From HGM04593 sp045646845 (GTDB taxonomy: Bacteria; Bacteroidota; Bacteroidia; Bacteroidales; Bacteroidaceae), in contig JAZRLO010000014.1 of the NCBI GenBank assembly GCA_045646845.1, forward strand, positions 1-56,631: DNA of 56,631 bases, given 5' to 3'. The translations under genes and the position numbers were made by a program. A model generated the notes under the pieces. The model ran no database searches, was not told where the DNA came from, and saw nothing but the letters and a program-made list of their open reading frames with translations. Shown piece after piece: positions 9,842-17,908 of the stretch (position 1 is the stretch's first letter; each line of letters starts with the position of its first letter).

Positions 9842-10218
9842 CTTACAATTATTTTATTAGCCCCATCTTTCATTTTTACAATATACACACCTTTCGTAAG
9901 GTCTTTTTCACATACCTTGACACCCTTTAGATTATAGATTTCCACAGCGTCGTCAAATACAGCATCCGCTACAGCATCAACATTGGTCGTTGTCGTTTCA
10001 TCAACTGTAGAAAAATACATTTTAGTCAGATTGGAAACAACAAATTCGTATTCTCCTACCGTCAAGACATTTCCTTTGACAGACAGAGAAAGCGATGATG
10101 CCTGCACAGAAAATTTTGCACCATCGGTCGTTTCGAAAGTCAGATACGAGTAGTCATTTTCGGCATATGCAGTAAACAGTCCTACAAAAAACAAACATAA
10201 AAAAGTGAATTTTCTCAT
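9838..10218 (-). CDS. Small secreted protein with C-terminal type IX sorting-like tail
   Basis: I place the start at the ATG at 10218, not at the longer open frame reaching 10338, because the shorter protein begins with a clean signal peptide (MRKFTFLCLFFVGLFTAYA). The 126-residue product then has a compact beta-rich module (YSYLTFETTDGAKFSVQA and onward). It ends in a tail VEIYNLKGVKVCEKDL...GVYIVKMKDG...KIIV, matching the Bacteroidetes type IX secretion (Por) C-terminal signal pattern. Its stop overlaps the start of the beta-helix protein gene by 4 bp. The N-terminal module resembles the start of that downstream protein (NVVYRF...EFIDGNTLVVMG against the EFVVSNLTKMYF region), so both may share a presentation domain. 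Confidence 0.75.
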   Translation of the reverse strand: MRKFTFLCLFFVGLFTAYAENDYSYLTFETTDGAKFSVQASSLSLSVKGNVLTVGEYEFVVSNLTKMYFSTVDETTTTNVDAVADAVFDDAVEIYNLKGVKVCEKDLTKGVYIVKMKDGANKIIVR

Positions 10219-10354
10219 GACATTTCTTTGTTTATTTACACGCAAATAAAAAGTAAAAGAACAAAACAGCCAAATTAAATCAACTAACCGACACAATAAT
10301 TCTATTAAAACAATGAAGCGGAATGTCTGTTTGTCCATTCCGCTTCATACACTT

Positions 10355-10505
10355 TTACTTTGTACCAAAGATTCTATCTCCGGCATCGCCCAAACCGGGC
10401 AGAATATAGTTTTTTGTCGCTCAGGCCCTCATCGACAGTAGCCACGTAAATATCAATGTGGGATATTTTTCCTCAACCGCTTTCACGCATATAAGACGAA
10501 ACAGC
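10355..10505 (-). pseudogene. upp: Remnant of uracil phosphoribosyltransferase (3' end)
   Basis: Reading the minus strand back from a TAA at 10355-10357 gives the characteristic Upp C-terminus LPGLGDAGDRIFGTK. Further upstream come the segments DIYVATVDEGLSDK and KAVEEKYP, which align with the E. coli-type Upp C-terminal region. These pieces lie in different frames: an extra A in the run after GLSDK shifts the frame before YILPGLGD, and another shift lies before IYVAT. No start or PRPP-binding region is left. The flanking part 10506-10607 contains no recognisable Upp sequence. The gene is therefore a decayed fragment between the small surface-protein gene and the M20 peptidase gene. Confidence 0.8.
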
Positions 10506-10609
10506 CCGTCAATATCACCGCACGATCCTTGTTTGTCGGTATCTTATAGATGGAATACAGGATGATTGGCCTCCACGTGTGTCAACGGAATATCGTAGGC
10601 AACCTGTAT

Positions 10610-11968
10610 TTACATCTGAAGATTCTTGTGGAATTCAACCACAGCCTCGATGCCTTTGCGGAAGATGTCGAGGTTGAAGTTTTCGTTGGGTGAGTGGATG
10701 GCGTCGCTCTCAAGACCAAAGCCCATAAGGATTGTCTTCACGCCAAGAATCTTCTCAAAATCGCTGATGATGGGGATGCTGCCGCCGCGGCGCACGGCAA
10801 GAGGTTTCTTACCGAAGGCCTTTTCAAAACCGGCTTCTGCTGCCTTGTAGGCAGGGAGGGTTATCGGGCACACATAGCCCTGGCCACCGTGCATGGGAGT
10901 TATCTTCACCTTGACGCAGGCTGGGGCCAGGCTTGTGAAGTAATCGACGAACAACTGCGAGATTTTCTCGTGATCCTGATGCGCCACAAGACGGCACGAC
11001 ATCTTTGCGTATGCTTTTGAGGGGAGAACGGTCTTGCTGCCTTCGCCAGTATATCCGCCCCAGATTCCACACACGTCGAACGACGGGCGGCAGCTGTTGC
11101 GCTCGAGGGTTGAATAGCCTTTTTCGCCGCGCAGGTCGTTCACATCGATAGCTGCTTTATATTTTGCCTCGTCGAACGGAATGGATGCAAGCATGTCGCG
11201 CTCCTCTTTCGAGAGTTCTTCAACATCGTTATAAAAGCCGGGGATGGTTATGCGGCCATCGGCATCGGTCATCTTGGCAATCATTTCGCACAGCACGTTA
11301 ATGGGGTTCGCCACCGCACCGCCAAAGTGGCCGGAATGCAGGTCGCGGTTGGGGCCTGTAACCTCAACTTCCCAATAGGCAAGGCCGCGCAGGCCTGTGG
11401 TGAGCGAAGGAAGCTCGGCACCAAGCATGCTTGTGTCGCTCACGAGTATTATGTCGCACTTGAGCAGTTCCTTGTTCTCCTTAAGGAAGGCATTGAGGCT
11501 TGGCGAGCCAATCTCCTCTTCACCTTCGAAGATAAACTTCACGTTATGCCTCAATAAGCCGTTTTTGACTACATATTCAAACGCTTTAGCTTGAATCATT
11601 GCCTGACCCTTATCGTCATCGGCACCGCGCGCCCATATGCGTCCATCCTTGATTACCATTGTGAAGGGGTCGGTATTCCATAGCTCGAGCGGCTCGGCAG
11701 GCATGACATCATAGTGTGAATAGATGAGCACCGTGGGGGCCGCTGAATCTACAAGTTTTTCGGCATAGACAAGGGGGTTGCCAGTAGATGGCATCACCTC
11801 TGCCCTATCCACACCTGCCTCGAGCAGCAACTCTTTCCACCTTTCGGCACAGGCAGCAATGTCGGCCTTGTGTTCGCTCTTCGCGCTTATGCTGGGAATG
11901 CGTATCAACGATTCGAGTTCGCCGAGAAAACGCTCTTCGTTCTCCTGAATATACTTTCTTACTTCCAT
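10610..11968 (-). CDS. M20-family dipeptidase/metallopeptidase
   Basis: The 452-residue cytoplasmic enzyme has the complete M20 pattern. H85 and D87 lie in YSHYDVMP, and the bridging aspartate is in ARGADDDKGQ near 117-119. The catalytic/metal glutamates lie in EGEEEIGS at 148-155, and C-terminal metal ligands include the histidine in DAIHSPNE. A dimerisation (lid) domain sits roughly between residues 190 and 350. Enzymes of this subgroup hydrolyse dipeptides or Xaa-His type peptides with two zinc ions. The gene is divergent from proC with a 130-bp intergenic region carrying the proC promoter, and a decayed upp fragment lies just downstream. Confidence 0.92.
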   Translation of the reverse strand: MEVRKYIQENEERFLGELESLIRIPSISAKSEHKADIAACAERWKELLLEAGVDRAEVMPSTGNPLVYAEKLVDSAAPTVLIYSHYDVMPAEPLELWNTDPFTMVIKDGRIWARGADDDKGQAMIQAKAFEYVVKNGLLRHNVKFIFEGEEEIGSPSLNAFLKENKELLKCDIILVSDTSMLGAELPSLTTGLRGLAYWEVEVTGPNRDLHSGHFGGAVANPINVLCEMIAKMTDADGRITIPGFYNDVEELSKEERDMLASIPFDEAKYKAAIDVNDLRGEKGYSTLERNSCRPSFDVCGIWGGYTGEGSKTVLPSKAYAKMSCRLVAHQDHEKISQLFVDYFTSLAPACVKVKITPMHGGQGYVCPITLPAYKAAEAGFEKAFGKKPLAVRRGGSIPIISDFEKILGVKTILMGFGLESDAIHSPNENFNLDIFRKGIEAVVEFHKNLQM

Positions 11969-12043
11969 ATTATTGTTAGTTTTTGATTATGCACTCCGGC
12001 GAAGATAAGAAAAATATCGGACAAAAGAAATGGAATATAACAT

Positions 12044-12075
12044 TTTTGATATAACGAAAGGTTTGTTTACTTTTG
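12044..12075 (+). promoter_or_regulatory. Bacteroidetes-type promoter of proC
   Basis: A -33 element TTTTG at 12044-12048 and a -7 element TACTTTTG at 12068-12075 are separated by exactly 19 bp. Transcription would start near 12082, which excludes the upstream in-frame ATG at 12030 as start of the gene. Confidence 0.8.
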
Positions 12076-12098
12076 CCACAACAAAAAAACGAACAGAC

Positions 12099-12869
12099 AT
12101 GAAGATTGCAATAATTGGAGCCGGAAACATGGGCGGTGCAATAGCACGTGGTTTGGCAAAAACGGCTAAAGAGGCAAATGTAACCGTGAGCAACCCCACC
12201 GCAGCGAAATTGGAACGGCTAAAGGAAGAGTTTCCGTCCATAATGACAACGGCAAGCAACCGCGAGGCCGCAAAGGATGCCGACATCATAGTACTTGCCG
12301 TGAAGCCCTGGCTTGTGGAAGAGGTGATAAAGGAGATAATGCCCACTGAACGGCAGATTCTGGTGTCGGTAGCGGCCGGCATTGAGACCGGGGAGCTGGA
12401 AACGATGAGCGGCAACAAGGGGATGACGATATTCAGGGTTATACCGAACACGGCGATTGCTCAAATGGAGAGCACAACGATAATCGCATCGCGCAACGCA
12501 ACGGCCGGGCAGGAGGAGATGATGGTTTCGCTCTTTGCAGGCATGGGGCTTACGTTCGTTGTTCCCGAAAAGCAGATGGCAGCTGCCACGGCAATGACAT
12601 CGTGCGGCATTGCATACGCACTCAAATACATACAGGCGGTCACCCAGGCAGGCATTGAACTGGGCATAAAGCCCGATATTGGCATGAAGATGGTTGCACA
12701 GTCAATGAAAGGCGCGGCGGAGCTGATATTACAGAACACAACACACCCTGCCGTGGAGATAGAAAAGGTTTGTACCCCGGGCGGAATAACCATAAAGGGT
12801 GTAAACAGCCTTGAGGCCGACGGTTTTACCGCCGCGCTCATTAACGCTGTGAAGATTACAGCGAAATAA
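12099..12869 (+). CDS. proC: Pyrroline-5-carboxylate reductase
   Basis: The start at 12099 is chosen because the Rossmann motif begins right after it (MKIAIIGAGNMGGA, with GAGNMG at 7-12), and because a promoter lies over the longer open frame. The 256-residue product has the usual length of ProC, which reduces pyrroline-5-carboxylate to proline with NAD(P)H in the cytoplasm. The C-terminal signature region is present (CTPGGITIKGVNSLE, about 220-235), together with the helical dimerisation domain. It stands alone, divergent from the M20 peptidase gene. Confidence 0.95.
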   Translation: MKIAIIGAGNMGGAIARGLAKTAKEANVTVSNPTAAKLERLKEEFPSIMTTASNREAAKDADIIVLAVKPWLVEEVIKEIMPTERQILVSVAAGIETGELETMSGNKGMTIFRVIPNTAIAQMESTTIIASRNATAGQEEMMVSLFAGMGLTFVVPEKQMAAATAMTSCGIAYALKYIQAVTQAGIELGIKPDIGMKMVAQSMKGAAELILQNTTHPAVEIEKVCTPGGITIKGVNSLEADGFTAALINAVKITAK

Positions 12870-13022
12870 GGCGCCACCACACGCGGCCATAGCAGTGCAT
12901 AGCAACGCCGAGACATCACGGAAGCCGTATTTTCCTATTCTTTTCTCCGAAACAACTTCTACATTGAATTTCGGATTTTTCAATGGAGGGAAACAATTCA
13001 ATTGAAAAAAACGCATTTCATA

Positions 13023-13054
13023 TTTTGTTTTCCGCGGCTTTTGTACTATCTTCG
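13023..13054 (+). promoter_or_regulatory. Promoter upstream of the tRNA-Thr repeat array
   Basis: TTTTG at 13023-13027 and TATCTTCG at 13047-13054 are separated by exactly 19 bp. No protein gene follows, so the transcript would start near 13061 and run through the tRNA-like repeats into tRNA-Thr and its terminator at 13471-13503. The early transcript contains a short run of imperfect AAGTC(A/T)(T/C)T repeats at about 13085-13118. Confidence 0.75.
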
Positions 13055-13158
13055 CACCGCAAAAGAAAAAAACGTTTAGGGTCAAGGTCATTAAAGTCAT
13101 TAAAGTCTCTAAAGTCTTTAACGACGTACCCCCGGAACTTTTGAGAACAAAACATATT

Positions 13159-13395
13159 GCCGAATTAGCTCAGGAAGGTAGAGCAACTCATTCGTCCAAT
13201 AATGAACAATGAGTAGGTACGGGGACAACCCCGGAACTTTTGAAAACTATAGCACAAAAGCTAAAAAAAACATATCGCCGAATTAGCTCAGGAAGGTAGA
13301 GTAACTCATTCGTCCAATAATGAACAATGGGTAGGTACGGGGGACAACCCCGGAACTTTTGAGAACTATAGCACAAAAGCTAAAAAAAACATATT
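13159..13395 (+). repeat. Two tandem 118/119-bp degenerate tRNA-Thr-like units
   Basis: Units start at 13159 and 13277, and the intact tRNA begins at 13396, so the period is 118-119 bp. Each unit keeps the tRNA 5' side GCCGAATTAGCTCAG and the D-stem GCTC/GAGC. The anticodon hairpin, however, carries about 13 extra bases between ATTCG and AATGAGT, and the T-arm is shortened to CGGGG-ACAA-CCCCG. The 3' acceptor strand is lost and replaced by GGAACTTTTGA. A truncated trace of an earlier unit (CCCCGGAACTTTTGAGAAC) lies at 13131-13150. The units cannot form normal tRNAs but can form stable hairpins. Confidence 0.8.
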
Positions 13396-13468
13396 GCCGA
13401 ATTAGCTCAGTTGGTAGAGCAACTCATTCGTAATGAGTAGGTCCGGGGTTCGAGTCCCCGACTCGGCT
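13396..13468 (+). tRNA. tRNA-Thr (anticodon CGU)
   Basis: A complete cloverleaf can be drawn: acceptor GCCGAAT/ACTCGGC, D-arm GCTC...GAGC, anticodon arm ACTCA-TTCGTAA-TGAGT, and T-arm CGGGG-TTCGAGT-CCCCG, with discriminator T. The loop gives anticodon CGU, decoding ACG as threonine. The acceptor stem has one A-C mismatch (position 6 with 67). The same A occurs in both upstream degenerate units. CCA is not encoded. Strong hairpin terminator follows directly. Confidence 0.9.
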
Positions 13469-13470
13469 CT

Positions 13471-13503
13471 ACAAAGACTGGCATCCGCCAGTCTTTGTTT
13501 TTT
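13471..13503 (+). terminator. Terminator of the tRNA-Thr transcript
   Basis: ACAAAGACTGGC and GCCAGTCTTTGT form a 12-bp stem with loop ATCC, followed by a T-run, starting 3 bp after the tRNA. Confidence 0.92.
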
Positions 13504-13526
13504 ATCCAATATTTGGCTTCACAACA

Positions 13527-14237
13527 ATGTCAAACAGCTATTTCCAATTCAAACAATTCACCATTGAACAGGGCGGTTGCGCCATGAAGGTGGGGACCGA
13601 CGGCTGTCTGCTTGGCGGCTGGTTCGACTGTTCACAGAGCCGACGCATCCTCGACATCGGCACAGGAAGCGGACTCATCGCAATAATGGCAGCACAACGC
13701 TGTGATGCCATGGTGACAGGAATTGAAATAGACCCTAACGCAGCTGCACAAGCAAAAGAGAATGTAAAGAATTCTCCATGGAGCGAACGTGTGGAGATAA
13801 TTGAAAAGGACCTGCTCGAATATGTACCCGAAGAGTTGTTCGACACCATTGTAAGCAACCCACCTTACTTTGTAAACAGCCTTAAATGTGACAATGCTAC
13901 GCGCACACTCGCACGCCATAGCGACAGTTTGGGTAGCGAAGATTTCTTCGCATGTGCCGACGGGCTGCTTACACCCGATGGAAAGGTTTCCATAGTCATT
14001 CCATGCGATATTGAAGGAGAATGGCGACGCTCTGCCAATGGTTGTGGTTTTGCCGCAAGTCGCCTTGCGTATATAAAAACAACTCCCAAAAAAATGCCTA
14101 AAAGGGTGCTTGTTGAATTCAGTAGAGGAAATGCCATCGAATGCTCTGAGAGTACGCTTGTACTTGAGGATTCACCTGGTGTATATAGTAAAGAGGCGCA
14201 GGATATCCTGCGCGACTTCTATCTAAAGATCCTGTAA
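13527..14237 (+). CDS. tRNA1(Val) adenine-37 N6-methyltransferase-like protein (TrmN6/YfiC family)
   Basis: The 236-residue product is a class I SAM-dependent methyltransferase. Motif I DIGTGSGLIAI lies at about residues 43-53, an acidic motif II residue lies in GIEIDP near 70, and the N6-adenine signature NPPYF at 111-115 is the catalytic motif. The N-terminal FTIEQGGCAMKVGTDGCLLG segment is typical of the YfiC group, which modifies A37 of tRNA1(Val) in E. coli. It follows tRNA-Thr and its terminator by 24 bp, so it needs its own promoter, which I could not identify. Substrate assignment is by family only. Confidence 0.88.
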   Translation: MSNSYFQFKQFTIEQGGCAMKVGTDGCLLGGWFDCSQSRRILDIGTGSGLIAIMAAQRCDAMVTGIEIDPNAAAQAKENVKNSPWSERVEIIEKDLLEYVPEELFDTIVSNPPYFVNSLKCDNATRTLARHSDSLGSEDFFACADGLLTPDGKVSIVIPCDIEGEWRRSANGCGFAASRLAYIKTTPKKMPKRVLVEFSRGNAIECSESTLVLEDSPGVYSKEAQDILRDFYLKIL

Positions 14238-14261
14238 GGTTTTTTCAAACTGCCGAACAAC

Positions 14262-15212
14262 TCACGAACCGGCCACCATGTCATACACCTGTTTAAGAAC
14301 CGGCACCGGGGCACAGGTTCCGTCCCAACCGGGCTTTGCAAGCACTTTTATTCCGTCGGCCACGATTTCCACCATAATCTCCGCATCCATCATGGAGGGT
14401 TCGCCATCGAAATGTGCCGGACCGGCCTTCTCTCTCTTTATGCGGACCCAACGCGAAGTGTAGAGCGTCATATGCTTGTTCTGGTCGAGCGTGTTCCTGA
14501 AAAGACCCGCCGCAACAACCGGGACTTCGAGTGTGCTGAACGGAGCCAGGACAGCAACGGTCAAAAGTCCGTCGCGCATTGAGGCGTACGGTGCTATGTA
14601 TGCATTGTTGCCGTACTGTGAAGCATTGCCACAAGCTATGACGAAGGCCTTGCAGGTGCGGTTGACCGATTCGAGCTCAACTTCATACGTCTCGGGCTTA
14701 AACTTCACCCAATCGGTAAGCGACTTGGTGACGTAGCTGAAAAAGCCGCGTTTGTTGCCTTTGGAAAAGTCGTAACTCACAAGAGCATCGAAGCCTACAC
14801 CGCATGAACAGAAGAAAGGGTTGCCGTTTATCTTTCCGTAATCGATGGTCGCAACTTCGGCGTTATTGATAAATTCGATGGACCGGCGTATATTCATGGG
14901 GATTCCAAGATGACGGGCAAAACCGTTTCCCGAGCCGCACGGTATGACGCCCATAGCTGTGGAAGAGTGCATCAGTGAGCGTCCCACTTCGTTTATGGTG
15001 CCGTCACCGCCTACAGCCACGACAATATCAACACCATCGGCTACGGCCTTGCGCGTGAGTTCGCAGGCATGTCCGGCATACTGCGTGTATTCGATGGATG
15101 GTAAATACTTCTCGCGGTCGATATATTTCTCTATCAGTTCAGGTACGCGTTTCTTGCTCTGTACGCCCGACTTGGGGTTGATGAGGAACAGTATTTTTTT
15201 CTTCTTATTCAC
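14262..15212 (-). CDS. Diacylglycerol kinase-family lipid kinase
   Basis: I place the start at the GTG at 15212 (316 residues, VNKKKKILFLINPKSG). The in-frame ATG at 15293 would add a stretch overlapping a probable -7 element (TAAATTCG on the minus strand at 15239-15246), so the longer form is unlikely. The catalytic domain shows NPKSG near the N-terminus and the nucleotide-binding GGDGTINEVG at about 68-77, and a later CGSGNGFARHLG segment completes the DAGK/YegS fold. Family members phosphorylate diacylglycerol, sphingosine or related lipids at the inner membrane. Bacteroidales make sphingolipids, so a sphingoid substrate is possible but unproven. The gene is convergent with trmN6 and divergent from lon. 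Confidence 0.87.
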   Translation of the reverse strand: MNKKKKILFLINPKSGVQSKKRVPELIEKYIDREKYLPSIEYTQYAGHACELTRKAVADGVDIVVAVGGDGTINEVGRSLMHSSTAMGVIPCGSGNGFARHLGIPMNIRRSIEFINNAEVATIDYGKINGNPFFCSCGVGFDALVSYDFSKGNKRGFFSYVTKSLTDWVKFKPETYEVELESVNRTCKAFVIACGNASQYGNNAYIAPYASMRDGLLTVAVLAPFSTLEVPVVAAGLFRNTLDQNKHMTLYTSRWVRIKREKAGPAHFDGEPSMMDAEIMVEIVADGIKVLAKPGWDGTCAPVPVLKQVYDMVAGS

Positions 15213-15360
15213 AATTACGGCCGTTTTTTTTGATGCCGCGAATTTACGATAATTGCATGAGAGAAAAAAGGTTTCTTTTTGAATTTTTAACAAGCCGGCA
15301 TTCCCAATGTCACAAACCGGCTATTTTCAATATAAATTACATTTAATAATAAACAAAAAG

Positions 15361-15392
15361 TTTCGGCATATCGGCGGTTTTTAGTAACTTCG
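15361..15392 (+). promoter_or_regulatory. Promoter of the lon operon
   Basis: TTTCG at 15361-15365 and TAACTTCG at 15385-15392 are separated by 19 bp, the same geometry as the other promoters in the window but with C replacing T in both elements. It lies 60 bp upstream of the lon start codon. Confidence 0.7.
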
Positions 15393-15452
15393 CGGACAAT
15401 ATGAATTCAAACGCCCGCTCTTGACCGAAGGGCGAACAACAAGAACAATACA

Positions 15453-17906
15453 ATGACAGAAAAAGAACAAGCGTTATACGATTTATTGAACTGTGACGAA
15501 GAATCCGGCAATGTTTCTGTAATAGCCGAAGTGAACAGTGGCGAAGAGGGACGCAGAATTGCCAATGTCGGCGAGACACTTCCTATCCTCCCGTTGCGCA
15601 ACATGGTGCTTTTCCCAACGACCGTACTCCCGATATCGGTAGGACGCGAATCGTCGCTCAAACTCATAAAGGAGGTTCACCTCAACAGGGGATACTTGGG
15701 CGTGGTATGCCAGAAGGACCCGGCGGTAAATGTCCCTTCGCTTGATGACCTGCATAGTCTGGGTACAGTGGCAAAGATTATAAAAGTCATAGAGATGCCC
15801 GACAAGTCCATAACTGTAATTGTGCAGGGTTTTCAGAAGATGCGCCTCAAGGAGTTGGTAGAGACCAAACCTTACCTTACCGGCATGGTAGAATCGGTAT
15901 TCGACACCGAAGCACCCGAAAGCGAGGAGACAAAGCTTCTCATGTCGGCATGCAGGGAGACGGCATCGGCCATATTCAACGCAAGCGAAGGCCTTTCGGA
16001 CGCGATATATGCCATGAGAAATTTCCCGGACGGTTCGGAGCTGATATATTTCATATGCAGCAACATCGCGATGCCGATGGCTGAGAAGATTTCTCTGTTG
16101 CACGAAACATCGGTAAAAGAACGCGCATACCATCTGCTGGCGATACTGAAACATGAGATGCAGGTGGTAAACCTCAGAGAGTATATAAACAGCAAGACGA
16201 ACAAGGAGCTTGACAAGCAGCAGCGAGAGTATTACCTGCAGCAGCAAATAAAGACCATCCAGGAGGAGCTGGGCAACTCACAGGAGCAGGACACGGTCGT
16301 GCTGATGGAGAAGGGAAAGAAAAAGAAGTGGAGCAAGGCTGTTGCAGAGAACTTCAGGAAAGAGGTGACCAAACTGGAACGCATCAATCCGCAGACACCG
16401 GACTATCATGTACAGTTGAACTACCTGCAGCTTTTCGTAAGCCTCCCATGGGGCGAGTGCACAAAGGACAATCTTGACATGGCAAGGGCGCAGAAGGTTC
16501 TCGACCGCGACCATTACGGGCTTGACAAGGTAAAGGAGAGAATTCTTGAGCACCTTGCGGTCATAAAGATGCGCGGCGACTTCAAGTCACCCATCATCTG
16601 CCTATACGGCCCTCCGGGAGTGGGAAAGACATCACTCGGAAAGTCTATAGCAGAGGCTCTGAAGCGCAAGTACGTAAGAGTCTCTTTGGGCGGAATGCAT
16701 GATGAGTCGGAGATACGCGGACACCGCAAGACATACGTGGGAGCTATGCCGGGACGTATCCTCAAAAGCCTTGTAAAGGCAGGGTCGGACAACCCGGTGT
16801 TCATACTCGACGAAATTGACAAGGTAGGCCAGGCATCGATGCACGGTGACCCGTCATCGGCACTGCTCGAAGTTCTGGACCCCGAGCAGAACAATTCGTT
16901 CCACGACAATTTCCTCGACATAGACTACGACCTCTCAAAGGTACTCTTCATTGCCACGGCGAACAACTTGGCAAACATACCCGCCCCGCTGCTCGACCGA
17001 ATGGAGCTTATTGAGGTAAGCGGCTATCTTACAGAAGAGAAGATAGAAATTGCCAAGCGTCACCTTCTACCAAAGGAGAAGGAGGCCAACGGCATATCTG
17101 GCGAGAAAACAACGATAAGCAAGGCCGCTCTTGAGCGTATAATCGAGGATTACACACGTGAATCGGGAGTAAGAACGCTCGAAAAGAAGATAGGCAAGAT
17201 ACTCAGGCGTCTGGCATGCCGCAAGGCGACAACCGGCGAGATAGGTATCACAAGCGTGAAGCCCGGTGACCTCAAGGAGCTGCTGGGCGTGAAGGAGTAT
17301 TCGAGGGATAAGTACCAGGGCAACGATTATGCCGGCGTAGTGACCGGCCTGGCATGGACTGCCGTGGGAGGCGAGATACTCTTCGTAGAGACAAGTCTCA
17401 GCCGCGGTAAGGGCGAGAAGATTACGCTGACCGGAAACCTTGGCGACGTGATGAAGGAGTCGGCGATGCTGGCACTGGAATACATAAAGTCACACGCCGA
17501 CGAGATAGGCATACCCTACGAGGTGTTCGAGAAATGGAACATACACCTGCATGTGCCCGAGGGTGCAATACCCAAGGATGGTCCCTCGGCCGGCATCACC
17601 ATGGCTACAGCACTCGCTTCGGCCCTGACACAGCGCCTGGTAAAACCCAACCTTGCCATGACCGGCGAGATAACATTGCGTGGCAAAGTGCTTCCTGTAG
17701 GCGGAATCAAAGAGAAGATTCTTGCAGCGAAGCGTGCAGGAATAAACGAGATAATCATTTGCGAGGAGAACAGGCGCAACATTGAGTCAATACCCGAGAT
17801 ATACCTCGAGGGACTCACCTTCCACTATGTGAAGGACGTCAAGGAGGTATTGGAAATAGCGCTGCTCGACAAGAAAGTAAAGAACCCTATTAACCTGATG
17901 GCATAA
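15453..17906 (+). CDS. lon: ATP-dependent Lon protease
   Basis: This 817-residue protein has the full LonA architecture. The N-terminal substrate-binding LON domain starts near residue 40 (LPILPLRNMVLFP), a helical linker follows, and the AAA+ module has Walker A GPPGVGKTS near residue 386 and Walker B FILDEIDK. The C-terminal Ser-Lys protease domain has S712 in DGPSAGI and K755 in GGIKEK; the 43-residue spacing equals that of the E. coli dyad. It degrades misfolded and regulatory proteins in the cytoplasm. It has its own promoter, and its stop codon is only 2 bp before the GTG start of tgt, so it leads a transcript running into tgt and the following genes. Confidence 0.97.
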   Translation: MTEKEQALYDLLNCDEESGNVSVIAEVNSGEEGRRIANVGETLPILPLRNMVLFPTTVLPISVGRESSLKLIKEVHLNRGYLGVVCQKDPAVNVPSLDDLHSLGTVAKIIKVIEMPDKSITVIVQGFQKMRLKELVETKPYLTGMVESVFDTEAPESEETKLLMSACRETASAIFNASEGLSDAIYAMRNFPDGSELIYFICSNIAMPMAEKISLLHETSVKERAYHLLAILKHEMQVVNLREYINSKTNKELDKQQREYYLQQQIKTIQEELGNSQEQDTVVLMEKGKKKKWSKAVAENFRKEVTKLERINPQTPDYHVQLNYLQLFVSLPWGECTKDNLDMARAQKVLDRDHYGLDKVKERILEHLAVIKMRGDFKSPIICLYGPPGVGKTSLGKSIAEALKRKYVRVSLGGMHDESEIRGHRKTYVGAMPGRILKSLVKAGSDNPVFILDEIDKVGQASMHGDPSSALLEVLDPEQNNSFHDNFLDIDYDLSKVLFIATANNLANIPAPLLDRMELIEVSGYLTEEKIEIAKRHLLPKEKEANGISGEKTTISKAALERIIEDYTRESGVRTLEKKIGKILRRLACRKATTGEIGITSVKPGDLKELLGVKEYSRDKYQGNDYAGVVTGLAWTAVGGEILFVETSLSRGKGEKITLTGNLGDVMKESAMLALEYIKSHADEIGIPYEVFEKWNIHLHVPEGAIPKDGPSAGITMATALASALTQRLVKPNLAMTGEITLRGKVLPVGGIKEKILAAKRAGINEIIICEENRRNIESIPEIYLEGLTFHYVKDVKEVLEIALLDKKVKNPINLMA

Positions 17907-17908
17907 AC

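Noticed and set aside
10219..10338. Extended N-terminus of the small sorted surface protein
   Set aside because: The first 40 residues do not look like protein, whereas the ATG at 10218 is followed by a proper signal peptide.
15213..15293. Longer N-terminus of the lipid kinase from the ATG at 15293
   Set aside because: The extension covers a probable -7 element and precedes the conserved start of the family, so the GTG at 15212 is preferred.
15483..16247. 254-codon frame antisense to lon
   Set aside because: Lies inside a convincing Lon coding sequence and has low-complexity Tyr/His/Leu-rich content typical of reverse-frame translation.
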